From the NCBI GenBank assembly GCA_025517565.1, contig JAOPKD010000005.1:118023-182022 (forward strand): a stretch of DNA of 64,000 bases, read 5' to 3'. The DNA is from Halapricum hydrolyticum (GTDB lineage: Archaea; Halobacteriota; Halobacteria; Halobacteriales; Haloarculaceae). A model generated the notes under the pieces. That model saw nothing but the letters and a program-made list of their open reading frames with translations, ran no database searches and was not told the DNA's origin. Each line of letters opens with the position of its first letter. Position 1 is the stretch's first letter. This document shows, piece after piece, positions 17,644 to 25,578 of the stretch. Both the position numbers and the translations under genes were made by a program.

Positions 17644-18260
17644 GCGAACGATCCGTATCCAAGCAGAAACAGCAGAAACGGTGGTATACCGTCCTCGCCC
17701 CCGAGCAGTTCGGGCGGGAGGAACTCGGTTCGACACCGGCAACAGAAGTCGAACAGCTCTACGACCGACAGATCGAGACCACGCTGGGCGAACTCCGCAG
17801 TGACGCCAGCGAGAACAACACCAAACTGACGTTCAAGATCAACGACGTCGGCAGCGACACCGCCTACACCGAGTTCGTCAAGCACGAACTCACCCGCGAC
17901 TACATGCGAAGTCTCGTCCGCCGGGGCTCCTCGAAGATCGAGGCGTTCATCACGGTCCTGACGACCGACGACTACCGCGTCCAGATCCAGCCCGTCGCGC
18001 TCACCACGAAAAGCGCCGACGAGAGCCAGGAGAAGGCCATCCGTCGAACGATGATCGATATGGTCAAGGAGACTGCAACCGATCACACCTTCGAGGACCT
18101 CATCGATAGCGTCGTCGAGGGTCGTCTCTCCTCAGCGATCTACAACGAGGCCAAGACGATCTACCCGCTTCGCCGCGTCGAGATCCAGAAGGCGACGTTG
18201 GAGGCCCGACCCGAAGAGGTCGCCGCCGAAGAAGAGACCAGCGTCGACGTCGAAGAGTAA
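17640..18260 (+). CDS. rps3ae: Ribosomal protein S3ae (eS1)
   Basis: 206 residues, the archaeal/eukaryotic small-subunit protein eS1, located near the mRNA exit. The beginning KQKQQKRWYTVLAPEQFG and the core LTRDYMRSLVRRGSSKIEAF (about 81-100) match the family. Its ATG overlaps the pcc1 stop codon. The tail is acidic (EEETSVDVEE), as usual in halophiles. Confidence 0.97.
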   Translation: MSERSVSKQKQQKRWYTVLAPEQFGREELGSTPATEVEQLYDRQIETTLGELRSDASENNTKLTFKINDVGSDTAYTEFVKHELTRDYMRSLVRRGSSKIEAFITVLTTDDYRVQIQPVALTTKSADESQEKAIRRTMIDMVKETATDHTFEDLIDSVVEGRLSSAIYNEAKTIYPLRRVEIQKATLEARPEEVAAEEETSVDVEE

Positions 18261-18329
18261 CGGTTTTCGAAACGACGTTTCGGCAGTTGTTTCCGCACCG
18301 ACACGTCGACGGCCCTCTTCTGCGATCGA

Positions 18330-18737
18330 TCACTCGGTAACTTCAATCGCCCCGACCATCCCGCCGCTCTCGTGCGGAATACAGAAATACTCGTAGGTGC
18401 CGGCCACTTCGACGGTGTAGCTGAACGTCTCTCCGCCGTAGATGTTGCCTCCGCCGCTTTCGAACCACTGCTCGCGGGCCGCAGTCTCGCCGTCGAATCC
18501 CCCAGTTGCGAAGTATTCGGCCCCGTCGGGGATCCGGCCTGCGTAGGCCGTGACAGTGTGGGCACGCGAGTTCGTATTCTGCCAGACGACCGTCGTGCCG
18601 ACCGGAACAGTGAGGGTCTCGGGCTCGAAGGACATCGAAGTCATCCCGACGTCGTAGTCGGACTCGCCGGCTCCCAAGCCGAGACAGCCGCCGGCCAGCG
18701 TCGCCGCGCCGGTCGCGAGAAACGTCCGTCGCTTCAT
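18330..18737 (-). CDS. Halocyanin-like blue copper lipoprotein
   Basis: 135 residues. A periplasm-facing, membrane-anchored type-1 copper protein that carries electrons. The N-terminus MKRRTFLATG is a Tat signal and AGGC (Cys18) is a lipobox, typical of haloarchaeal Tat lipoproteins. The cupredoxin ligands are visible: His in RAHTVTAY (about residue 60), then Cys, His and Met in YFCIPHESGGMVG near the C-terminus. The start at MKRR is chosen over upstream in-frame codons because of the signal sequence. Its electron partner is not evident nearby. Confidence 0.88.
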   Translation of the reverse strand: MKRRTFLATGAATLAGGCLGLGAGESDYDVGMTSMSFEPETLTVPVGTTVVWQNTNSRAHTVTAYAGRIPDGAEYFATGGFDGETAAREQWFESGGGNIYGGETFSYTVEVAGTYEYFCIPHESGGMVGAIEVTE

Positions 18738-18845
18738 ACGCTCTCCTCGGGGCTCGACGACAAAGAGGTCTCGGTCGGAACCATTCGACAGCCGGCAGTG
18801 GAACACCCGGAGATCGAACGGACTAAGGCGACCCTCGGCGACGGG

Positions 18846-19547
18846 ATGGATATGCAGCTCCGGCCCCGGTTTCTCGGTCGCCTCGGCGCGGCCGACGTCG
18901 TGACCGTCGCCAACGCCGCGCTGGGCTTTGCCGCCGCCGTGGCCGCGACGACAGATCCGGGACTTGCCGCACGACTCATCCTGCTGGCGGCGATCGCGGA
19001 CGGACTCGACGGCGTCCTCGCGCGCGTCCACGGGAGCACCCAGGTCGGCGAATACGTCGACTCGCTGGCCGACGTCGCCTCCTTCGGCGTCGCGCCCGCG
19101 GTGTTCGTCTACGCCATCGCGAGGCGGGCGTGGGGGCTAGATCTCGGGGTACTGTCGGCACCGGAGGTGGTGACGCTCGCCGTCCCGGCGCTGTACGTCG
19201 CGGCGGCAGTCGTCCGGCTGGGGATGTACACCGCCTACGATCTGGACGACCGGACGACCCGGGGCGTCCAGACGACGCTCGCGGCGACGGTCCTGGCGGC
19301 GGCGTATCTCTCGGGCGTGACCGATCCCGCGCTCTTGCTCGGCGCAACCGGCGTCTTCGTCTACCTGATGATCACCTCGATCGAGTATCCGGAACTGAGC
19401 GAGCGGGACGCCCTGGCGATGGGCGTCGTCCAGTTCGGCGCAGTGCTCGCACCGCTCGCGTTCGCGCGTGCGCTCCCGCGAACCCTGCTCGCGGCGGCGC
19501 TTGCGTACCTGCTTCTCGCGCCGATGCTGTATCCGCGGGCACGGTAG
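18846..19547 (+). CDS. CDP-alcohol phosphatidyltransferase (PssA-like)
   Basis: About 233 residues with several membrane helices. It joins a CDP-activated archaeal lipid (CDP-archaeol) to an alcohol; the closest role is archaetidylserine synthesis. The family signature is present as DGVLARVHG...GEYVDSLAD (about 55-75), giving the D-G-x2-A-R...G-x3-D-x3-D set that binds metal and CDP. The rest is hydrophobic. A second in-frame ATG two codons downstream is an alternative start. Serine, glycerol or inositol specificity is not readable from the motif. Confidence 0.85.
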   Translation: MDMQLRPRFLGRLGAADVVTVANAALGFAAAVAATTDPGLAARLILLAAIADGLDGVLARVHGSTQVGEYVDSLADVASFGVAPAVFVYAIARRAWGLDLGVLSAPEVVTLAVPALYVAAAVVRLGMYTAYDLDDRTTRGVQTTLAATVLAAAYLSGVTDPALLLGATGVFVYLMITSIEYPELSERDALAMGVVQFGAVLAPLAFARALPRTLLAAALAYLLLAPMLYPRAR

Positions 19548-19613
19548 GACAGCGCTCCGTGCGCGATAGCCGGAAGGGAAACGCTCTTGCCCGAGACAGT
19601 CACATTCACGGGC

Positions 19614-21008
19614 ATGAGCAACGGGGACGACGAAGACGCGACGGACGAGGACGAGGCCGACGAGGTGGAATTGACCGACGTCAGCGACTTCGAAACGCGG
19701 CTGGCGGAGGTCGGCGAGGCACTCGAAGCGGCAGAGACGGAGTCGGATCTCGAAGACATCGAAGCGACGATCGGAGACCTCAGGGAGAGTCTGGACGCGA
19801 CGGACCTGCCCGGGACGACGACGCGAAGCATCCCGCGCAAGCAGGCGATCGAAGAGCAGATCGAGGAGCTGCAGGAGAACCTGGACGCACACCGGGTCCA
19901 GTACACCGAGGACGTGGTGGACGCCGTCGAAGACGTGGTCGCGACGATCCGGGAGACGCGCTGGACTGAAGACGGGAGCGAAGCCGTCGACTCGGCCGTA
20001 ATAGCGTTTCTGGACCGCGTCGACGAGGAGATCGACACCTCGATCGTGACGGCGGTCCTGGATCGGGTCGACGAAGAGATCGACGCCGACGGTGCGGCCG
20101 AGTTGCTCGACGAGGAGGTCGACACCGACGCGGCCGAACTGTTCGAGGAAGCGGTCGAAAGCGACGCGGCCGAACTGCTCGACGGCGTGGCCCAGACCCT
20201 CTCGACCACGGCCAGGGATCCGCTCAGCCGCGGCCTCGACGCCGAGGCGATCGACGCGCTGCTGACCGCGGCGGACGACCTCGAAGACGATATCGACGCC
20301 GCCGAGTCCTGGGACGACCTGACGGTCCGCGAACAGCTCACTGCCGAGGGCTTCTACGACGTACTCGGTCCGGAGGCACGCAGGGATTACCCGCCCGAGT
20401 GGAACGCGGTCAAGATCTACGAGAAACGGTACCAGCAGGACCGAAGCGACGAGGAAGCGATCGAAATGATCCTGCTGGCCCTCGAGAAGTTGCCCGGCGG
20501 GAAAGAGCACTTCATGGAGGAGAACATCCTCGAATCACTGGCCCGTATCGCGCCGCCGGAGGCGCTCGACGACGTGCTCCCGATGGCTGGCAAGCGAAAC
20601 AAGAAGGCGATCACGGTCGTCGGCAAGATCGGCGATCCCGAGGCGCTGGATACGCTGCTGGATTTCATCGAGGGCGACGGTGACCTCACGCTGCAACTCA
20701 CGACGCTACGTGCGGTCGGTGCGATCGGCAGCGAGGAGGCGACGCAGGCGGTCGCGAACCGCCTCGCAGCCGAGGAGGCCGACATCCGATCTGCGGCCGC
20801 CCGGGCGCTCGGCCGGATCGGCGACACGCGGGCTATCGAGCCGCTCGCGGACGTCCTGGCCGAGGATCCCGAAGACACTGTGCGCGCAAGCGCGGCGTGG
20901 GCACTGATCCAGATCGGCACCGAGCGTGCCTTCGAGGCCGTCGAAGACAACGCCGACGACTCGTATCTCGTCCAGGTCGAGGCTGAAAAGGCCGCGCTGT
21001 CGTCCTGA
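19614..21008 (+). CDS. HEAT-repeat domain protein
   Basis: 464 residues, extremely acidic. The first half is rich in predicted helices and coiled-coil (about 20-230), with near-repeats such as RVDEEID and AAELL. The second half (about 300-460) contains HEAT/PBS-lyase-type repeats, for example VVGKIGDPEAL, AVGAIGSEEA, ALGRIGDTRAI and WALIQIGTERAF at intervals of about 30 residues. Such repeats usually hold protein partners. No enzyme motif is seen. The start MSNGDDE follows an in-frame earlier codon that I consider less likely. Confidence 0.75.
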   Translation: MSNGDDEDATDEDEADEVELTDVSDFETRLAEVGEALEAAETESDLEDIEATIGDLRESLDATDLPGTTTRSIPRKQAIEEQIEELQENLDAHRVQYTEDVVDAVEDVVATIRETRWTEDGSEAVDSAVIAFLDRVDEEIDTSIVTAVLDRVDEEIDADGAAELLDEEVDTDAAELFEEAVESDAAELLDGVAQTLSTTARDPLSRGLDAEAIDALLTAADDLEDDIDAAESWDDLTVREQLTAEGFYDVLGPEARRDYPPEWNAVKIYEKRYQQDRSDEEAIEMILLALEKLPGGKEHFMEENILESLARIAPPEALDDVLPMAGKRNKKAITVVGKIGDPEALDTLLDFIEGDGDLTLQLTTLRAVGAIGSEEATQAVANRLAAEEADIRSAAARALGRIGDTRAIEPLADVLAEDPEDTVRASAAWALIQIGTERAFEAVEDNADDSYLVQVEAEKAALSS

Positions 21009-21037
21009 TCTTACAAGATCGCGCGTCGTCCTGATCT

Positions 21038-21046
21038 TTATATCCG
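21038..21046 (+). promoter_or_regulatory. TATA-like promoter of the phospholipase-D-like gene
   Basis: TTTATATCC, centred about 26 nt before the GTG start at 21068, consistent with a leaderless transcript. The 14-nt sequence GTCGTCCTGATCTT occurs twice, at 21000-21013 and 21026-21039, the second copy running into the TATA box. Confidence 0.6.
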
Positions 21047-21067
21047 GATCCGACACGACCCCGTGAC

Positions 21068-22765
21068 GTGTTCCGGGCCAGTGGGGTGGTGCTGCTCGTC
21101 GTCACACTCGCCATAGCCGCTGGACTCGTCTCCGTCGCCGTGGCGACGCCGGACCAGGGGCCTGGGGCAGTCGACAACACGACGGCCCCGGAGATCACGG
21201 CGACTGACAACACGACGGCCCCGGAGATCACGGCGACTGACAACACGACGGCCCCGGAGATCACGGCCGTCTACCCGAATCCGATCGCGCACGGCGACGA
21301 GGGAGAATATCTCGTGCTCACGGTCCCCAGCGTAACCGATCTCGGAACGTACCGACTCGCCGACGAGCATCGGGAAGCGAGACTCCCCGATCGGCGAGCC
21401 GCGGCTCGAGTCGTCCTGACGGGAAATCGAAGCGCCGTCCCGGAGGAAGTGCAGGGACCGATCGTCGAGTGGCCGAGAATGGTCCCCCTCGCGAACGCCG
21501 GTGACGCGTTGACACTCTCGGGCGCGAACGGAACGGTCGATACGATCACGTACGAGAACGCACCCGAAGGCGAGATACTCCGGCCCGACAGCGACCGGCG
21601 GTGGCGACCGCTCGGTTCGACGGCCTTCGAGCCAGTCGTCGGCGAGTCGGGATCGGTGCGAGCGTTCGCGCTGCCGGACTCGCCGGGCGTCCCGATCGAC
21701 GTCCTCGACAGTGCGGACAGGCGGATTCTGCTGGCGGGATACACGTTCACTTCCGAGCGCGTGGCCGAGCAGTTGATCGCGGCTCGCGAGCGCGGCGTCG
21801 CGGTCGAGGTGCTCGTCGACGGCGCACCGGTGGGAGGGCTGACAAACCGCAGCGCGGCCGTCCTCGATCGGCTGATCGCGGCGAACGTCACCGTCCGCGT
21901 CCTCGGTGGCGGCGGACGCTACCGGTTCCATCACCCGAAATACGCCGTCGTGGACGACCGGGCGATCGTGCTCACCGAGAACTGGAAACCGGCTGGCGTC
22001 GGTGGCGCGTCGAGTCGCGGGTGGGGTGCCGTCGTCGACTCGCCGGCAGTCGTCAGCGGGCTATCCCGAACGTTCCGGGCCGACAGCCGGGGCCACGACG
22101 TCACGTCCTGGGCACAGTTTCGCGAGGACGTCTCGACCGAGCCGGCGGCTCCCTCGCGGGGTCGATACCCGGCCCGGATCGAGTCGCGATCGGTCGCAGT
22201 CGAGCGGACGGAGTTGCTGGTCGCACCGGACAACGCGGCCGATCGCGTGCAGCAGTTGCTGGCGGACGCAACCGATTCGATCCGGATCATCCAGGTTTCG
22301 ATCGGCGGACGCGACGACCCCCTGCTCCAGGAGGCGATCGCAGCAGCAGAGCGGGGCGTCGAGGTCGAGATCCTGCTCTCGAGTGCGTGGTACACCGAAG
22401 AGGAGAACCGCGGGCTGGTGCAGTATCTCGGGACAGTCGCCGAGCGCGAGGACCTCCGGCTGTCGACCAGACTCGCCGATCCGAGCGGCCGCTACGAGAA
22501 GGTCCACGCGAAAGGCGTCGTCATCGACAGTGACACGGTCGTGCTGGGCAGCCTCAACTGGAACGCTGTCCATAGGTTGTTATACCATCAATCCAATTAC
22601 TGTGTATGGTCGCGTCTGGAGACGACCCGAACAGCTACAAAGAACAGTACGAACATGAGATGGGAACCATCACGGAACAAAACGAGGATGGGGAGTATCG
22701 TGTTCCGAAGGAACAGGACCGCAAAGATTTGCGACTGTATGCTAATTCCGTTACTGACCGCGTAG
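21068..22765 (+). CDS. Phospholipase-D-like exported protein, 3' end disrupted by integration
   Basis: 565 residues as it reads now. An N-terminal hydrophobic signal segment precedes a repeat region (DNTTAPEITAT three times) and two phospholipase-D domains. The first has a HxK motif in FHHPKYAVVDDRA, the second in KVHAKGVVIDSDTVVLGSLNWN. In this family the second motif is normally followed by a segment containing ENREVG/A and a C-terminal domain. Here the reading frame instead continues for about 65 residues of low-quality sequence (AVHRLLYHQSNYCVW...) that overlaps the integrase gene. I conclude the original 3' end was replaced when the element at about 22,562 integrated. Both HKD motifs survive, so residual activity is possible. 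Start is GTG. Confidence 0.75.
   Translation: MFRASGVVLLVVTLAIAAGLVSVAVATPDQGPGAVDNTTAPEITATDNTTAPEITATDNTTAPEITAVYPNPIAHGDEGEYLVLTVPSVTDLGTYRLADEHREARLPDRRAAARVVLTGNRSAVPEEVQGPIVEWPRMVPLANAGDALTLSGANGTVDTITYENAPEGEILRPDSDRRWRPLGSTAFEPVVGESGSVRAFALPDSPGVPIDVLDSADRRILLAGYTFTSERVAEQLIAARERGVAVEVLVDGAPVGGLTNRSAAVLDRLIAANVTVRVLGGGGRYRFHHPKYAVVDDRAIVLTENWKPAGVGGASSRGWGAVVDSPAVVSGLSRTFRADSRGHDVTSWAQFREDVSTEPAAPSRGRYPARIESRSVAVERTELLVAPDNAADRVQQLLADATDSIRIIQVSIGGRDDPLLQEAIAAAERGVEVEILLSSAWYTEEENRGLVQYLGTVAEREDLRLSTRLADPSGRYEKVHAKGVVIDSDTVVLGSLNWNAVHRLLYHQSNYCVWSRLETTRTATKNSTNMRWEPSRNKTRMGSIVFRRNRTAKICDCMLIPLLTA
21173..21268 (+). repeat. Three 33-bp direct repeats inside the phospholipase-D-like gene
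   Basis: Units start at 21173, 21206 and 21239, each encoding DNTTAPEITAT. They are identical at the nucleotide level over at least 29 bases, which points to recent slippage rather than selection for protein sequence. They lie between the signal segment and the first domain, i.e. in a spacer. Confidence 0.9.
22550..22605. other. Left integration junction (attL-like)
   Basis: Up to about 22,562 (GGCAGCCTCAACTGGAAC) the sequence is GC-rich phospholipase-D coding DNA. From about 22,570 it is AT-rich and holds the integrase promoter. The integrase ATG is at 22606. Integration of a tyrosine-recombinase element into the 3' part of a gene next to its own integrase is the usual layout. I found no second copy of the presumed att core elsewhere in the window. 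Confidence 0.6.
22578..22587 (+). promoter_or_regulatory. TATA-like promoter of the integrase
   Basis: TGTTATACCA, centred about 25 nt before the integrase ATG, giving a leaderless mRNA. It lies immediately inside the presumed attachment site, so excision or circularisation would change what is upstream of it. Confidence 0.6.
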
Positions 22766-24135
22766 ACTACAGCTGCGCATTCAACTACGTTGGTCGCCTG
22801 CGGAGATTGGCCGAAGTGCTAGATAAGCCACTTAGAGACTGTGACGTGGACGATATCAATTTAGGGATGGCAGACCTGGCAGAAAAAAACAAGGGTGAGG
22901 GAGAATCGTATTCTGACGGGACGCGCCGTCAATACCTGCGAACTGTGGAGGACTTTGGACAGGCACGGGATATTGATGCGCTATCTGATATTGACGTTCC
23001 ATCGGTTAAGCAAGGAAAAATCGACGAAGAATGGGTGCTTGATAAGGATGAAGTGTGGGACTTAATCGATGCAGCGGATAAACCTCGGACGAAAGCTGTT
23101 ATCGCGGTTTGTTGGGAGTGTGCGTGGCGGGCGACCGCGCTAATGTCGCTGAGAGTTAAAGACTATGAGGAAGTGAATGACGAGTACGGATTACTGTCGG
23201 CTCCGACCGATGTCGTTGGAGATAAGGGCGCTGGCGGAGATAAAAAACCGGTAACGGTTGCGAGGGGGTACTTGGACAACTGGTTACATGAGCACCCACG
23301 AAGTGATAACCCCGACGCGGCCTTGTTTTGTAGAACTGATAAGCAGACGCACTACGGAGAACACATGTCGTCTGAAGCAGTGCGAAGACAATTGAAAAAG
23401 GCGGCTAAAGACGCTGATATCGACGAAGACCGCGTGCATGTGCATTGCTTTCGCCACGCTCGGGTCACGTATATGAAGAAATCTCCTGAATATGACGATA
23501 TGGATATTGAACACACGTTAGATTGGGCTGAAGGTAGCAATCAGATGAAAAGATACAGTCACGTGACTCAGGATGACAAGATCGCGTCTGTGTTGCAGGC
23601 GAGAGGTATTGAGGCCGAATCAGGTACCGTTGAGCCGGAACTTCAGGACTGCCCCCGTTGCGGACGGCAAATTCCGTATGACGCTCGAAACTGCCCGTAT
23701 TGCTCTGTGAGGGTCGATGAGAAACCTGCTGGCTGGTATCAGCTGTACTCGAAACTGCTAATTGACCCCGAAAATGACCCACTGCATAAGAAGTATGCAG
23801 GTATGTCAGGCACAACGCCAACAATGCAGCGTCTGCCACGCGAACAGTTTTCGTGGGTTAACGCAGTATTTAGATCATTTCTGGTAGAACGTGTTGGACT
23901 TGGAGACCCACCAGGATCACATGATGAAATTATGGAAATAATTAACATCGAGAACTTGCCAGAAGAAGCGATCGAGAAGGTGAAACATCTAATTTTGTCT
24001 ACAAGTTTCGGGGCGAATTATCAACACCACCAAGCAGATTATGAGTTAGCTGAAAATGAAGAATTTACAGAGTGGCTTCGTGAAGGATACGATATAGAAC
24101 TGACTGAAGATTCGAATAACCCGCTCAAAAAATGA
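22606..24135 (+). CDS. Tyrosine-recombinase integrase with C-terminal zinc ribbon
   Basis: 509 residues. A phage/element integrase that cuts and joins DNA at attachment sites. The N-terminal SAM-like core-binding domain covers about 25-130. The catalytic residues are Arg175 (AWRATALMS), His280 and Arg283 in HCFRHAR, and Tyr317 in RYSHVT. After the catalytic domain comes a zinc ribbon with CPRC...CPYC (about 348-365), which haloarchaeal integrases often carry, then about 130 residues of unknown helical sequence. The gene begins at the junction with the disrupted phospholipase-D-like gene, so it is probably the enzyme that brought the element in. Confidence 0.9.
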   Translation: MVASGDDPNSYKEQYEHEMGTITEQNEDGEYRVPKEQDRKDLRLYANSVTDRVDYSCAFNYVGRLRRLAEVLDKPLRDCDVDDINLGMADLAEKNKGEGESYSDGTRRQYLRTVEDFGQARDIDALSDIDVPSVKQGKIDEEWVLDKDEVWDLIDAADKPRTKAVIAVCWECAWRATALMSLRVKDYEEVNDEYGLLSAPTDVVGDKGAGGDKKPVTVARGYLDNWLHEHPRSDNPDAALFCRTDKQTHYGEHMSSEAVRRQLKKAAKDADIDEDRVHVHCFRHARVTYMKKSPEYDDMDIEHTLDWAEGSNQMKRYSHVTQDDKIASVLQARGIEAESGTVEPELQDCPRCGRQIPYDARNCPYCSVRVDEKPAGWYQLYSKLLIDPENDPLHKKYAGMSGTTPTMQRLPREQFSWVNAVFRSFLVERVGLGDPPGSHDEIMEIINIENLPEEAIEKVKHLILSTSFGANYQHHQADYELAENEEFTEWLREGYDIELTEDSNNPLKK

Positions 24136-24459
24136 CCATACGCTAATTGGTGGGCCATCTGGCGCATGTTCAAGATGACGGGGACACAATAGGGTCCCAC
24201 CAAACTTCGAATAGGGGGTTGTCGCAATACTGTTGATGCTATGCCTGGCTGAACTGACGGGGTATTAATTCTCATCCTGTATTCCGCCGTGCTCGGGAGA
24301 AGGGGGGTGGGTATAACCGACTACTACGGTTCAACAATAGAGTTACGCGAACCAATTGCGTTTGCTTTGAATTATGCGACGTACTGGATACAAGACACCG
24401 TGACCGTAGCAAGGTTTATGCGACCGACTCGACACTCTCTTAGCATATGGTGATGGGGT
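24136..24459. other. Intergenic region upstream of the DISARM-like operon
   Basis: 324 bases. I find no RNA gene, no clear inverted repeat and no convincing small gene. A TATA-like GGTTTATGC at about 24412-24420 could drive the downstream operon. An ATG at 24447 opens only eight codons in another frame. Confidence 0.5.
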
Positions 24460-25578
24460 TTGTCCCACTCTGACGCAGGAAACGAAGAAGCCGATATCTG
24501 GGATGCATTTGAGGAAGCAGTAGCATGTGCAGATGAGCAATTGAAACAAGCGTGGAAGAACCACGAGATCGTTCAGCAAACCGAGGAACCCCTCTCGGAA
24601 GAGTACATTAGCGCGTTGACGGAGATCGAAGAGACAACTCAGAGTTTTGATTCAGTATACGAGGTCACGGAAACGGAACTTGAACGAGCCAATCACACCG
24701 CCGACAATGCAACATTCTTGGCTTCGGTAACACAGGCGTATCGTGAATATCACGAAGGCGTTATCGAACGCCGGGTGAGTATCCGCCGAGAATGGTTCGA
24801 CGCACTTGTAGCATGTATCGAAGATGCCGATGCTGATGTCGCAGCCGACCAGTCCTCGCTGCGACGAAAGATGCAAGCTTTGGAGAGGCTCACAAGTGCA
24901 GGGAAATACGGACAACTTCTCGACAGCGACCGTATCGAATTAGCCGACATCGAAAGGAAGGTTCGTGAATTTGACCAAGCGGTTCGGGACGCAGTTTCAC
25001 CGGAAGTATACATTGCAGTTGGTCTCGAACTCGCCGAATCGTTCCAGGAACAATACACGGACGATCTCGCCGGCCTCGTGCAGGTGGGTGTCAACAAAGA
25101 CGCCATCAGTATCACGGAACGTGTTTCAGACGTCCCCGACTTGGAACCAGTTAGGACACGCCCCAAAGAGGATAGTACTACACTCGATGACGTGGAAGCC
25201 GTAGGTGGTGTAATAGAGACGTACGCTGATATTGTCGTCCTTACCGGAAAGCGCCGAGAAAAGTACGAACTCGGTGAAAAGTTGATCACCACAATCGAAG
25301 ACAGTAATCTTTCAGTTGGAGCGGACGTAGAGAAAGACCTCCGTCCCCGACTCACCTCGTTCCAATTAGGGCCAATCGAGAATTCCGTTGAGCGACTCAT
25401 TGAAAATGAGACAATGACTTCTGATACAGAGCAGCTTTTGCAGGTGCTGGCGAAGCACGACGGGAGTGTACGGCGGACGGCACAATCTTTGGACCGACCG
25501 ACCGAGAAACTCTTCGACGACCTGCAGGATCTCTTCTTGCAGGACAAAATAGTAGATCTGGAGGTTCGATTGGAGTGA
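24460..25578 (+). CDS. Unknown protein, first gene of the DISARM-like operon
   Basis: 372 residues, mostly helical and acidic. I do not recognise it. There are long heptad-like stretches over about 15-190. The last 50 residues (QLLQVLAKHDGSVRRTAQSL...LFDDLQDLF) look like a Fis-type helix-turn-helix, so DNA binding is possible. The start is taken as TTG at 24460 because no ATG lies in frame before residue 138; this is uncertain. The stop codon overlaps the start of the helicase gene by four bases, so it belongs to the same translational unit and probably to the same complex. Confidence 0.65.
   Translation: MSHSDAGNEEADIWDAFEEAVACADEQLKQAWKNHEIVQQTEEPLSEEYISALTEIEETTQSFDSVYEVTETELERANHTADNATFLASVTQAYREYHEGVIERRVSIRREWFDALVACIEDADADVAADQSSLRRKMQALERLTSAGKYGQLLDSDRIELADIERKVREFDQAVRDAVSPEVYIAVGLELAESFQEQYTDDLAGLVQVGVNKDAISITERVSDVPDLEPVRTRPKEDSTTLDDVEAVGGVIETYADIVVLTGKRREKYELGEKLITTIEDSNLSVGADVEKDLRPRLTSFQLGPIENSVERLIENETMTSDTEQLLQVLAKHDGSVRRTAQSLDRPTEKLFDDLQDLFLQDKIVDLEVRLE

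Noticed and set aside
22550..22605. tRNA gene as the integration target
   Set aside because: No cloverleaf or tRNA 3' end is visible at the junction; the interrupted sequence is clearly phospholipase-D coding DNA.
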